Positions 1 through 6,347 of a DNA stretch of 10,930 bases are shown here, one piece after another (position 1 is the first letter of the stretch; each line of letters opens with the position of its first letter). The notes under the pieces are model-generated. The model had not been told where the DNA came from, made no database searches, and saw only the letters and a list, made by a program, of their open reading frames with translations. The translations under genes were made by a program, and so were the position numbers. The stretch covers positions 1 through 10,930 of the forward strand of contig VBPP01000002.1 in the NCBI GenBank assembly GCA_005877365.1, written 5' to 3'. The stretch is from Nitrososphaerota archaeon (GTDB lineage Archaea > Thermoproteota > Nitrososphaeria > Nitrososphaerales > Gagatemarchaeaceae).

Positions 1-290
1 TTCTCGGTTCCCCTGTGCTTCCCCCCGACCGACCTGATGTGGTGGTAGAATTCATGCAGGATTACGAAGGGGTCGTAGAGAAACTCCCGCTTCGCTGCGA
101 GAATCTCTCTCCTCTCCGGTGAGTAGACCGCCCGCACCCCCTTGGAATGCCGCTTGAAGACCCCCACCCCCAGTCTCGGCGTATCGACCCTGTACCTCCT
201 GCTCAGGGCCTCCAGGGCCGCCTCGGGCTTTGAATCGAGTATCATGTTCACGATGACGGCCTTGAAGCGGTCGTCTGGCTCCTCGGCCAC
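1..290 (-). CDS. Putative zinc metallopeptidase (HExxH), C-terminus cut by window edge
   Basis: The visible 96 residues begin at a GTG six bases after the stop of the upstream gene. They run through a basic, mixed alpha/beta-looking region to LHEFYHHIR, where H79-E80-F81-Y82-H83 is a canonical HExxH zinc-binding and catalytic motif, and the frame continues off the left edge. The motif lies late in a small protein and no signal peptide or membrane segment is visible, which fits a small cytosolic SprT- or minimetallopeptidase-like protein. The third zinc ligand would lie outside the window. The closest family is not recognised, and protease activity is inferred from the motif alone. It is probably co-transcribed with the small gene at 297-578. 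An internal ATG at codon 16 is an alternative but less likely start, because the GTG start keeps the usual tight operon spacing. Confidence 0.62.
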   Translation of the reverse strand, partial: MAEEPDDRFKAVIVNMILDSKPEAALEALSRRYRVDTPRLGVGVFKRHSKGVRAVYSPERREILAAKREFLYDPFVILHEFYHHIRSVGGKHRGTE

Positions 291-296
291 GCGGAT

Positions 297-578
297 CTAC
301 GCCGCTTCCTCAAGGGTGAATGTGAACTTCGCCCCGGCGAACTCCCCGGTGCTCACCTTTTCCCACTTCACATCGTAGTCCTTCGTGACCTGTTTCCCGA
401 TGATTTTTATGTGGTGCGGGAGTCCAGTCCACAGTTTCTCGACTTTGCCCAGGTCCTTCGTGAAGAGGAGGCTTCGCCGCCGCTTCATGAGGTACTTCAC
501 GGCGACGTTCTTGTGCTCATGCCCCTCGACGTCGATTTTCTCCGAGCCCGTATCTATCGTGAACCCTCTCTTCGCCAT
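297..578 (-). CDS. Small conserved-looking hypothetical protein, 93 aa
   Basis: The ATG start follows a purine-rich GGGAGGAGCGAGGAG leader, a good ribosome-binding site, and a TATA-like element lies about 43 bp upstream. The product is soluble and Lys/Glu-rich (MAKRGFTIDTG to FTFTLEEAA), with alternating hydrophobic stretches that suggest a mostly beta fold. It has four histidines (20, 22, 55, 56) but no recognisable metal-binding pattern. I do not recognise the family. It is followed after six bases by the HExxH protein in the same frame, separated only by a single TAG, so the two are almost certainly one transcript. A role linked to the peptidase, as partner, substrate or inhibitor, is conceivable but not shown by the sequence. 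Confidence 0.6.
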   Translation of the reverse strand: MAKRGFTIDTGSEKIDVEGHEHKNVAVKYLMKRRRSLLFTKDLGKVEKLWTGLPHHIKIIGKQVTKDYDVKWEKVSTGEFAGAKFTFTLEEAA

Positions 579-613
579 CTACTCCTCGCTCCTCCCTCAG
601 CATGGCTTCAGAG

Positions 614-628
614 ATTTCTAAATATGCG
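614..628. promoter_or_regulatory. AT-rich TATA-like element shared by divergent units
   Basis: The segment TTTCTAAATATGCG reads as a TATA-like box on either strand. On the minus strand it would start transcription near 595, giving a short leader with the GGAGG site for the 578 gene. On the plus strand it would start near 648, just before the TTG at 651 that opens the GH3-like remnant. Both spacings are typical of archaea. The assignment rests on base composition and distance only. Confidence 0.4.
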
Positions 629-650
629 TGTCAATAGTTGAGGCGCCCAT

Positions 651-868
651 TTGTCAAGCATTCCGAATTCACTTCTGGGTCAAATCGTCGAACCCTGGTA
701 TGAGTCGCTCAGGAATCCGAGAGAACCCAGGAGAGGGCGCTGCAGACGCTTCTCGCTGGATACTCCAAGACCGACTACGGAGCGAGGTTCGGCGCCTCCA
801 GCATCGGAGGAGTCGAGGAGTTCGGGAGCCGCTTTCCAACGGCTAGTTACGCCGACCTCTCTGCCCAG
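651..868 (+). pseudogene. GH3-like acyl-acid-amido synthetase, frameshifted N-terminal remnant
   Basis: From TTG 651 one frame reads MSSIPNSLLGQIVEPWYE, then SLRNPREP. The protein then continues only in another frame from about 728: QERALQTLLAGYSKTDYG, then ARFGASSIGGVEEFGSRFP and TASYADLSAQ. Known GH3 (PF03321) N-termini have this order: an N-P-x-x-x-Q-E helix, a 'teYGr.fG' segment, 'edFr..vPv..Yedl', then the adenylation motif. The two halves join at AACCCAG with one base lost, so the gene is broken. GH3 enzymes adenylate carboxylic acids and couple them to amino acids, but a fragment of about 70 residues cannot do this. Its probable leaderless promoter at 614-628 is still present. The downstream sequence belongs to something else, so this is a relic. 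The family call rests on remembered family features. Confidence 0.5.
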
Positions 869-1147
869 AGGACGATTCCCTCCGGGAGGCTCATCCCCAT
901 GACACTCTCGACCTCGACTGGAAGTGTTTCGCTGAGCATGGCCCTTCCGAGCGGCGTCGCGGCCTCTCTCAGGGCATCGACGGGGACGGGAAGCCTTACA
1001 CGAGACCTGCCCGGCTTCTCAATCTCTCAGGACACGCGAGGGAGTCTACTCGCTGCCACTGGAGACCCTGGCAGCGCCTCCCAATCCTTCACCATGACGG
1101 CCTCCGCGGGAACGGGGTCTGTCGATCTGGTGGTCGCCTCCGGCTAG
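869..1147 (+). pseudogene. DUF4097-like (putative adhesin) repeat remnant fused in frame to the GH3-like fragment
   Basis: The frame that carries the second half of the GH3-like piece continues without a stop through three Ser/Thr/Gly-rich repeats, each with a T-G-S-[VL] core (STSTGSVSLSM, ASTGTGSLTRDLPGF, ASAGTGSVDLVVASG), and ends at TAG 1145-1147. Such repeats resemble the beta-solenoid of DUF4097/head-GIN putative adhesins, which normally have a membrane anchor and many more repeats. An ATG at 899 could make an 82-residue protein, but I see no ribosome-binding site for it. The residues SGRLIPMT just before the repeats also recall the GH3 adenylation-motif end, so the exact junction is uncertain. 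It is best read as the C-terminal relic of a second gene joined by deletion or recombination, convergent with the gene at 1159. Confidence 0.45.
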
Positions 1148-1158
1148 GGGTGATACCG

Positions 1159-1977
1159 TTAGGAGACTAGCTTCTCGACCGCCTTCACTTCAGAGGGGAA
1201 GTTCTTGACGAGTCTATCCTTCTTTAGATTCTCCTTCACTATCCACTTGAGGTCTTGGTCGCCGCCCCGCGCAATCTGCCGAAGATAACCGAATCCTTCC
1301 TTCGGGAGCTCCTTGACAACCACACTGAGGGAGTAGCCGAGAGTCTGTTTCAGGGCTCTTAACTCCTCCCCCTCGTGTTTCCGCGCTGAGGCTATCCGCG
1401 AGAGTATCTTCCTCTGGAGGTCGAGCGCCTTCTCAGCGACCGCATGGTCCTTGACCAGGGCGGGTTCTGCGACGCCCGCCGCGACCGCCCTCATTGCGAG
1501 CCAGTCGTCATCACCCTCTACCCAGCTCTCCACTTCTCGCAACGTCTTCCCCGCGTCGGATTGAATCATCCGCTGAAGTCCTATGGCGACCGCTTCGCGC
1601 GTTCGCCATCTTGCTGAATGCGAGTACTCTTCCATCTGCGACAACGCCCTTGCGAGGTATTGAGGGAGAGCGGCCCCGACGGATGCCAAGGCGACGACAC
1701 CACACAGGACGCCGAACTCGGCGGGCTCATCGCGCCCTTCGACGCTTCGGGACATTCCAGCCAACTTCATCGCGAGTTCCCAGTAGGACGCGGGTTTCTC
1801 TCGGCAGCGTTTCGAGAAGAAGTCCCCGAAGGCTCCTAGAAGTTCGAGGTTCGCCCTCGGCCCCGGGAGGTTGCTCCTCCCGGTCAGATACTCGAGCAGC
1901 CTAGTCTCATCGCCATTCTCGAAGTAGCGCTGGAGAAGTGGGGCGAGCTCCCCCTCATAAATCTCCTTCTTGCCCAC
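1159..1977 (-). CDS. HEAT-repeat protein related to DNA-alkylation-repeat (AlkD-like) family
   Basis: This soluble all-helical protein of 272 residues has paired-helix repeats. Residues 85-118 are hydrophobic helices. Residues 122-140 (RWRTREAVAIGLQRMI) and 157-171 (DDWLAMRAVAAGVAE) form the W-x-x-R/A-A pattern of HEAT-like AlkD repeats. Residues 212-255 (LGYSLSVVVKELP, then QDLKWIVKENLKKDRL) form the C-terminal repeat pair, ending in a basic helix. AlkD-type proteins bind DNA through such a concave basic surface and some excise alkylated bases. The specific catalytic Trp/Asp set cannot be verified here, so a scaffold role is equally possible. The GTG start has a GGTGA site eight bases upstream. 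It lies 29 bp after the dioxygenase-like gene and is probably co-transcribed with it. Confidence 0.6.
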   Translation of the reverse strand: MGKKEIYEGELAPLLQRYFENGDETRLLEYLTGRSNLPGPRANLELLGAFGDFFSKRCREKPASYWELAMKLAGMSRSVEGRDEPAEFGVLCGVVALASVGAALPQYLARALSQMEEYSHSARWRTREAVAIGLQRMIQSDAGKTLREVESWVEGDDDWLAMRAVAAGVAEPALVKDHAVAEKALDLQRKILSRIASARKHEGEELRALKQTLGYSLSVVVKELPKEGFGYLRQIARGGDQDLKWIVKENLKKDRLVKNFPSEVKAVEKLVS

Positions 1978-2006
1978 TTGAATCGGTCACCTTCTTTCTC
2001 ACTGCG

Positions 2007-3173
2007 TCAGTTGGGGATCTTGTGCGCGTCCGTCTCGTCTCTGAGTTGGGCGAGCCACTTCATGAATGGGGTCCCACCTGTCCCGCTCGGGTCGGTAACC
2101 TTGCTCTGTATGTAGAGGATGGCGAACTCTAGATGCTGCTTCCTGAATTCCATCACCCTCTCAAGGCAGAGGTTGTACGAGCCGATCACCGCTCCCTTCC
2201 CTCGTTTCAGCAGATACCCTCTCAACGGGCGTGCCTCCTCGTTGGCTTCGACCGCCCTGATGAACGCCCGGTGTGACCTCGGCATGTAGTTTCTCATGTC
2301 TGCGACGTAGTCTGTGAGGTCCGTCTTGGCGTGCTTCATCCCCAGGACCACATCGAGAGCCGGGATGATCGAGCTCTGCGCACCCGTCTCTCCCCTGAAG
2401 GTCGGCATCGGCTCCATCTCCTCAACCCCTTCGTAGGATATTCCCTGAAACATCTGAATGTACGGCCTGAAAGCGAAGGCGTAGACGTCAGGGCTGTTCC
2501 CCTCGGGCATCCTGCTCAGCGTCCCGATCATCCCTTCCAGGGATTCGGCCATGCCGTCAAGGGCGAATTTCAGTGTGTGAACGTCGTCTTTCAGGACAGC
2601 CTGCTGCAGCTGCCCTATCGCTCGAATCGCGGGGGCGGCCCTCGCCTCTATCTCCGTGTGTATCAGGATGAACCAGGGCTCGTCCTTGATTCTGACGAAC
2701 TTCTGGATCGTGTCCATGTTCTCGACCCTGATCGGGCCTTCAGGATTTACCCTCCGCCAGTTGTTCAAACAGTACAGGTCGTATGAAAGTATGGGGAACC
2801 TCCTCCCCAGCCTCTTCGAGAGCCCGTAGAGTGGCACGGCGAGGCTTCTGGGTATCTTCTTCACCTTCGCCTCGTCGACCTGGTGGACGTATCCGCTCGC
2901 CAGGAAGGCGTAGATTCTTGTCGCCATTAGCAGTTCGCCCCTCCCCAGCCCATCGAAGACTCCCTCCTCAAGAACAACGAGCTGATCGATGCTCCGCCTC
3001 AGCCTGTGCGACTGCAGCAGTTCGGGTAGCTCCCCTCCGAGTCTCTCCAACTGCCTCAACTTCGGATGCGCACTTTCGCCGAACTCGAAGACAGGGTCCT
3101 CAGGAGGAAGGAAACCCCTCTCGGGGCTCACTTCAAAGAAGGGAAGGTCTAGGGTCGAGACTTTCTGTTCCAC
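2007..3173 (-). CDS. Indoleamine 2,3-dioxygenase-like haem protein
   Basis: At 388 residues the length matches the IDO family (PF01231), whose members use haem and O2 to open the indole ring of L-tryptophan to N-formylkynurenine. The C-terminal catalytic half shows the family landmarks in order. FRPYIQMFQG (235-244) carries the Arg equivalent to human R231. FRGETGAQSSIIPALDVVLG (259-278) matches the human 'GGSAGQSS..FDVLLG' segment. ADMRNYMPRSHRAFI (291-305) follows, then RKQHLEF with H347 as the expected proximal haem ligand, and finally the GTGGT loop (364-368) before a terminal helix. The positions aligned with human F226/F227 look like Tyr231/Ala232, so substrate preference may differ. 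The GTG start lies about 25 nt below a TATA-like box and looks leaderless. Tryptophan activity is inferred; no other kynurenine-pathway gene is nearby. Confidence 0.85.
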   Translation of the reverse strand: MEQKVSTLDLPFFEVSPERGFLPPEDPVFEFGESAHPKLRQLERLGGELPELLQSHRLRRSIDQLVVLEEGVFDGLGRGELLMATRIYAFLASGYVHQVDEAKVKKIPRSLAVPLYGLSKRLGRRFPILSYDLYCLNNWRRVNPEGPIRVENMDTIQKFVRIKDEPWFILIHTEIEARAAPAIRAIGQLQQAVLKDDVHTLKFALDGMAESLEGMIGTLSRMPEGNSPDVYAFAFRPYIQMFQGISYEGVEEMEPMPTFRGETGAQSSIIPALDVVLGMKHAKTDLTDYVADMRNYMPRSHRAFIRAVEANEEARPLRGYLLKRGKGAVIGSYNLCLERVMEFRKQHLEFAILYIQSKVTDPSGTGGTPFMKWLAQLRDETDAHKIPN

Positions 3174-3193
3174 GATTGCAGCATCCGCCCCGA

Positions 3194-3202
3194 ACTTTTA
3201 AG
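3194..3202 (-). promoter_or_regulatory. TATA-like box for the dioxygenase-like gene
   Basis: On the minus strand this reads CTTAAAAGT, centred about 25 bases upstream of the GTG at 3173, which places the start of transcription at or next to the start codon. No ribosome-binding site precedes the GTG, in keeping with a leaderless mRNA. The rest of 3174-3352 is AT-rich near 3206-3255 and otherwise shows nothing I can assign. Confidence 0.5.
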
Positions 3203-3352
3203 CCTTCGACTTAATTGTCAGTTTTGATTGATTTGCCGTTTCATTTGTCTTCTGAGCATCATCACACCCAGTGACTACAGCTGCAGGGGGAGACGATGCG
3301 AGCTGCGGCCTCCACTCAGCCGGACTCGAAGACGGGTCGGTGACCCACGAGC

Positions 3353-3829
3353 ATGGATGAACTCTATTGGCCATTGCTCTGGGCCTTAGCGGGGCTCCCC
3401 GCCATATCGGCCGGCGCGAAGTACAAGCTCTCGAGGAAGGCCCCGAGAGATTACGCTTACTACGTAGAGTGGAAGCTCTTCTCCACGTTCAGGTTGGGGG
3501 TCACCAAGCTCGCTCTGTTCGTCTCCGTAGGGGTGGCGCTGACTGTCCTGTCTCCCTCATTCGAGAGGATGATCTCGGCGATCTCGATTGCGGCGGTCTG
3601 CGGGATCCTCGTGGAGTCGACGACCCTGATCGGGAGGCCCCATCCCACGCCTGAGTACGTCCCGCAAGATTGGGCTTGCATCGGCTGCAGGTCGAACGCG
3701 CACGACAGTTGTACCAACGTTAGAATGCTCGACAGTTTTGAGAAGAACTTCGTCTCGAAGGAAGGAACCAAGAGACCCCTCTGCTGCTGCGGGTTCAGAA
3801 TCAGCGTCGTCCGACCTCTGAGCGTCTAA
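3353..3829 (+). CDS. Small membrane protein with C-terminal Cys/His cluster, unknown function
   Basis: This 158-residue protein has an N-terminal hydrophobic helix (about 5-22), a basic amphipathic stretch (23-48) and two further hydrophobic segments (about 49-68 and 72-92). A polar tail then carries C109-x2-C112, H117, C120 and the unusual triplet C144-C145-C146. The Cys/His spacing could make a zinc or Fe-S site on one side of the membrane. I do not recognise the family. The ATG is preceded by GGTGA at 3339-3343, nine bases away. That site is partly inside a short perfect hairpin (GGGTC GGT GACCC, 3334-3346), which might lower translation. The downstream beta-propeller gene begins 42 bp later with its own TATA-like element, so coupling is uncertain. 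Confidence 0.65.
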   Translation: MDELYWPLLWALAGLPAISAGAKYKLSRKAPRDYAYYVEWKLFSTFRLGVTKLALFVSVGVALTVLSPSFERMISAISIAAVCGILVESTTLIGRPHPTPEYVPQDWACIGCRSNAHDSCTNVRMLDSFEKNFVSKEGTKRPLCCCGFRISVVRPLSV

Positions 3830-3838
3830 CATTATTAA
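3830..3838 (+). promoter_or_regulatory. TATA-like box for the beta-propeller gene
   Basis: CATTATTAA directly follows the stop codon of the membrane-protein gene and is centred about 37 bases upstream of the TTG at 3872. This would give a leader of roughly ten bases. The self-complementary CGCCGCGGCG at 3853-3862 lies between the box and the start and might be an operator or merely GC-rich chance. Confidence 0.4.
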
Positions 3839-3871
3839 CTCAAACCACATCTCGCCGCGGCGGGATAGGGA

Positions 3872-4999
3872 TTGAAGAAGAGGGGGTCTCGCTCGGTAGT
3901 CGGGGTCGGAACCCAGAACGGCGGTTACCTCCTTGTCTCCGATTCTTCGCCGAAGGGTTGGAAGCGAGTGGGGCCCTTTCTCAAGGGTGAGAGCGTAAAC
4001 AGCATCTCCTTCGACTCGAAGAATAGCATTTTCTACGTGGCGAGCCTAACCGAAGGGGTATTCACCTCCAAGGACTTCGGGAAGACCTGGAGACCCAGCA
4101 GCAGGGGGCTGCACGTGAGGAAGGTCTGGACCGTCGAGGTGGACCCGAACAAGCCTGCCAATCTCTACGCTGGCACGCACTACGGGCATCTCTTCCGTTC
4201 AAGCGACGGCGGAGAAAACTGGTCGGAGGTGGCGGGGTTGCACGGAGCCCCGAAGAGGAACGAATGGGGGGTCGACTGGGCCTTCGGGACAACGGGTCTG
4301 TGCATCCACACGATTCGCATCGACCCGACCGACACCAAGCGTATCTACGTAGTCCCATCCGGCAACGGAACCTACAGGACGGATGACGGGGGTGAGAAGT
4401 GGATGCTGCTCCAGAACGGTGTGCTGGACTATTGCCCCGTCGGCGGGAAGGAAGACGCTCCAGACATACCGAAGAACGACCGAGCCGTCGAGATGCAGAA
4501 GCATCTCCAGCAGGTCCACGTCTGTACCCACAAGCTGGCCCTCTCCAGGAAGAACCCGAGTGTCCTCTACCAGCAAAATCACTGCGGTGTCTACCTCTCC
4601 AACGACGCGGGAGAGCGGTGGGAGGACCGAAGCCCCGCCCCCTCAGTACGCCATGGCTTCTCGATCTCGTTAATCGAGGATGGGACCCCGGCCCTCTACG
4701 TCATCCCCGCCTATCAGGGGAAGTGCAAGAAGCACAACAGCTGCGTCCAGGGTCAGCTCGCGGTTTTTCGAAGCAGGGATAACGGACAGAGCTGGGAGAA
4801 GCTAACGAAGGGTCTCCCGAAGAACGTCCACACCTGCGTACTGCGCGATGGGATGGCCGCCGACACGATGGACCCAGCGGGGTTGTACTTTGGGACTACG
4901 ACTGGCGAAGTCTACCGGAGCGGTGACGGTGGCGAGTCCTGGTTCAACCTGCTCCGTGGTGTCGGGCGGGTGCAGGGAGTCTCCGCCTTCACCACGTGA
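3872..4999 (+). CDS. Asp-box (BNR/sortilin-like) beta-propeller protein
   Basis: The 375-residue product contains six clear Asp-box motifs, S/T-x-D-x-G-x-x-W: SKDFGKTW (66-73), SSDGGENW (110-117), TDDGGEKW (170-177), SNDAGERW (243-250), SRDNGQSW (301-308) and SGDGGESW (350-357). A degenerate copy ends at W30. Spaced every 40-70 residues, these mark the blade hairpins of a six- or seven-bladed propeller of the WD40/YVTN/BNR superfamily seen in sialidases, Vps10/sortilin and xyloglucanases. No signal peptide precedes them, so it is probably cytosolic, and no sialidase arginine triad is evident. Many archaeal members are annotated as glycosyl hydrolases without evidence. The catalytic role is unknown. 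An insertion at about 186-218 (DYCPVGGKEDAPDIP) sets it apart from a minimal propeller. The TTG start follows a purine-rich GGGATAGGGA. Confidence 0.8.
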   Translation: MKKRGSRSVVGVGTQNGGYLLVSDSSPKGWKRVGPFLKGESVNSISFDSKNSIFYVASLTEGVFTSKDFGKTWRPSSRGLHVRKVWTVEVDPNKPANLYAGTHYGHLFRSSDGGENWSEVAGLHGAPKRNEWGVDWAFGTTGLCIHTIRIDPTDTKRIYVVPSGNGTYRTDDGGEKWMLLQNGVLDYCPVGGKEDAPDIPKNDRAVEMQKHLQQVHVCTHKLALSRKNPSVLYQQNHCGVYLSNDAGERWEDRSPAPSVRHGFSISLIEDGTPALYVIPAYQGKCKKHNSCVQGQLAVFRSRDNGQSWEKLTKGLPKNVHTCVLRDGMAADTMDPAGLYFGTTTGEVYRSGDGGESWFNLLRGVGRVQGVSAFTT

Positions 5000-5042
5000 A
5001 CCCAACCGACTGAATTTCTACGGCGAGCGACGCCTCAGGAGG

Positions 5043-5720
5043 CTAGGGCTTGCAGTTCGGCTGGAAGTTCTGGTCGACTGCGCAGAGCGTCCAAGCGAAG
5101 ACCGACCCGTCTTGAGTCTGCAGCTGGTCGGCTCCGACCTGAGCCTGCTGCCAACCCTGAGTCTTGTCGTACGTCCAGATGAACCAGTACTTCGTACTGG
5201 TGCTGCCCGCGCCTCCGATCCCGCTCACCAGGTGCGACCCGTACTGGGGGAACCACTGAGCGACGACGTTACCTTTCATCAGGACGACCGTCTCGATGTA
5301 GAGGTTCCAGCCCGGCTGTAGCTGCGTGTTATTGTACCATGAACGCGTGCCGTTACCGAAATCCACGAGCACACTGTCCTGTTGAAGCTGGGTCGAGGCT
5401 GGCTTCAGGACGAGATATTCGCGCCAGAGTGCGCTCAACTCCCTGCTCGCCTCCCGGTAGACAGGCTGGGAGGTATTGACTACAGCGATACTCCTGGAGA
5501 GGAGGGAGATTGACCTGCTGTAGTTTGAAAGAAGTCCGTTGTAGGCCGATGCGAGAAGGGTGTATCTCGTGTCGGTATCTTTCAGCTCCTGAACCAGCAT
5601 CTGGCCGGCGACTCTCTCTCCAGTGTATTGTGTGTAGTAATACACCCCGACGGTTCCCTCTATCACGAGCAACGCCACCGCTAACGCGGCAGAACCGTAA
5701 AGGGTGCTCTTCGAGGTCAC
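5043..5720 (-). CDS. Membrane-anchored DUF4430 (transcobalamin-C-like) protein
   Basis: The 225 residues begin with an N-terminal membrane anchor (about 8-30). A Ser/Leu-rich helical stalk (35-108) follows, then a DUF4430-type domain (about 115-212) with the family features LVDFGNGTRSWYNNT (118-132), PGWNLYI (136-142), YGSHLVSGIGG (160-170) and KYWFIWTY-x5-GW-x3-QVGADQL (177-200). Sequons such as NYS, NTS and NNT fit an extracytoplasmic location, and C213/C223 could form a disulfide. The DUF4430/PF14478 domain is named for similarity to the C-terminal domain of transcobalamin and intrinsic factor. It sits directly behind an ECF S component, with stop and start sharing GTGA and a strong GGGGGAGG site seven bases upstream of the GTG. 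An external ligand-capture subunit is therefore likely. Binding of corrinoids is inferred. Confidence 0.72.
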   Translation of the reverse strand: MTSKSTLYGSAALAVALLVIEGTVGVYYYTQYTGERVAGQMLVQELKDTDTRYTLLASAYNGLLSNYSRSISLLSRSIAVVNTSQPVYREASRELSALWREYLVLKPASTQLQQDSVLVDFGNGTRSWYNNTQLQPGWNLYIETVVLMKGNVVAQWFPQYGSHLVSGIGGAGSTSTKYWFIWTYDKTQGWQQAQVGADQLQTQDGSVFAWTLCAVDQNFQPNCKP

Positions 5721-6304
5721 CCCTCTATCCTCCCCCTTCCTTCTCCTATCCTCGACGGAAGCTCCAACCTCAAGACTCGCGGCACGAGGAGGATAACGAC
5801 GGGTGCAAGGTAGGCTCCCAAGAGGAAATCGCTGAGCTCGTGGAAGAGCATGAAAGGCGTTCCCAACAGCTCGGTTGAGATTATCTTCTCCAACGTTACC
5901 GTCTGTCCGAATGCGATGAAGGCTGTTCCGATGTTCGTCTCGATGTCCCAGATGAAGGCGCAGATGGCGAGGACCGCTCCGATGAAGAAACCGTCCATGG
6001 AGCCGGGACGAACGTAGCCGCTCCAGACCCGCGAAGCTGCCCACCCCGCGAGGGCATAGATCAACTCGCCCAGGACCAAGAGGGGTGTTATGTATCCAGC
6101 GATTCCCCACGGACTGATGAAGCTCCACGTGAGCTCGGATACCACCGCGACCGAGCCTCCGACCCTGAATCCGAAGAGGAACGCCGCCACGAAGACCAGG
6201 GTGTCGAGCAGTTTTACGCCCGGCAGGTCCGCGAGGGCAAGGTTGGAGCCAACTATCAACGCTGAGAACGCCGCGACGATTGCGAGGCTGCGTGCGCGTC
6301 GCAC
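5717..6304 (-). CDS. ECF transporter S component (substrate-specific membrane subunit)
   Basis: This 195-residue integral membrane protein has about six hydrophobic segments (7-25, 33-50, 52-66, 71-92, 104-124, 147-178). The start LAIVAAFSALIVGSNLALA, then PGVKLLDTLVFVAAFLFGFRVG, is typical of ECF-type S components. These bind a vitamin or metal and dock on a shared EcfA-A'-T module. No EcfA or EcfT gene is in the window, which suggests a group-II (shared-module) system. The GTG start lies about 26 bases below a TATA box and looks leaderless, and a perfect palindrome fills the interval between box and start. The substrate is not readable from the protein. The coupled DUF4430 gene points to a cobalamin-type ligand but does not prove it. 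Confidence 0.75.
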   Translation of the reverse strand: MRRARSLAIVAAFSALIVGSNLALADLPGVKLLDTLVFVAAFLFGFRVGGSVAVVSELTWSFISPWGIAGYITPLLVLGELIYALAGWAASRVWSGYVRPGSMDGFFIGAVLAICAFIWDIETNIGTAFIAFGQTVTLEKIISTELLGTPFMLFHELSDFLLGAYLAPVVILLVPRVLRLELPSRIGEGRGRIEG

Positions 6305-6305
6305 G

Positions 6306-6326
6306 TTGGCTGGATAATCCAGCCAA
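6306..6326. promoter_or_regulatory. Perfect 21-bp palindrome between TATA box and ECF start (probable operator)
   Basis: Arms TTGGCTGGAT and ATCCAGCCAA are exact reverse complements around a single central A. The palindrome starts two bases upstream of the GTG at 6304 and abuts the TATA box at 6325-6334, so a bound dimer would cover the transcription start. That is the usual place for an archaeal repressor operator acting on polymerase recruitment. I do not recognise it as a known BirA, NikR or ThiR site. Confidence 0.7.
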
Positions 6327-6334
6327 TATAAAAG
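6325..6334. promoter_or_regulatory. Divergent TATA box (ECF operon and putative RNA)
   Basis: AATATAAAAG is the best TATA match in the window and reads acceptably on both strands. To the left it is about 26 bases from the GTG of the ECF gene. To the right it would start transcription near 6352-6356, close to the 5' strand of the closing helix of the putative structured RNA. Confidence 0.6.
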
Positions 6335-6347
6335 CCCACTGCACTAT

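Noticed and set aside
2331..2786. 151-residue plus-strand ORF
   Set aside because: It is antisense to the core of the dioxygenase-like gene, with no family features.
3853..3862. Self-complementary CGCCGCGGCG before the beta-propeller gene as an operator
   Set aside because: It is short and made only of G/C, so easily expected by chance in this genome; kept only as a remark.
5032..5043. GCCTC-AG-GAGGC as a terminator between convergent genes
   Set aside because: The loop is too short and no T-run follows on either strand, whereas archaeal termination usually needs T-rich tracts.
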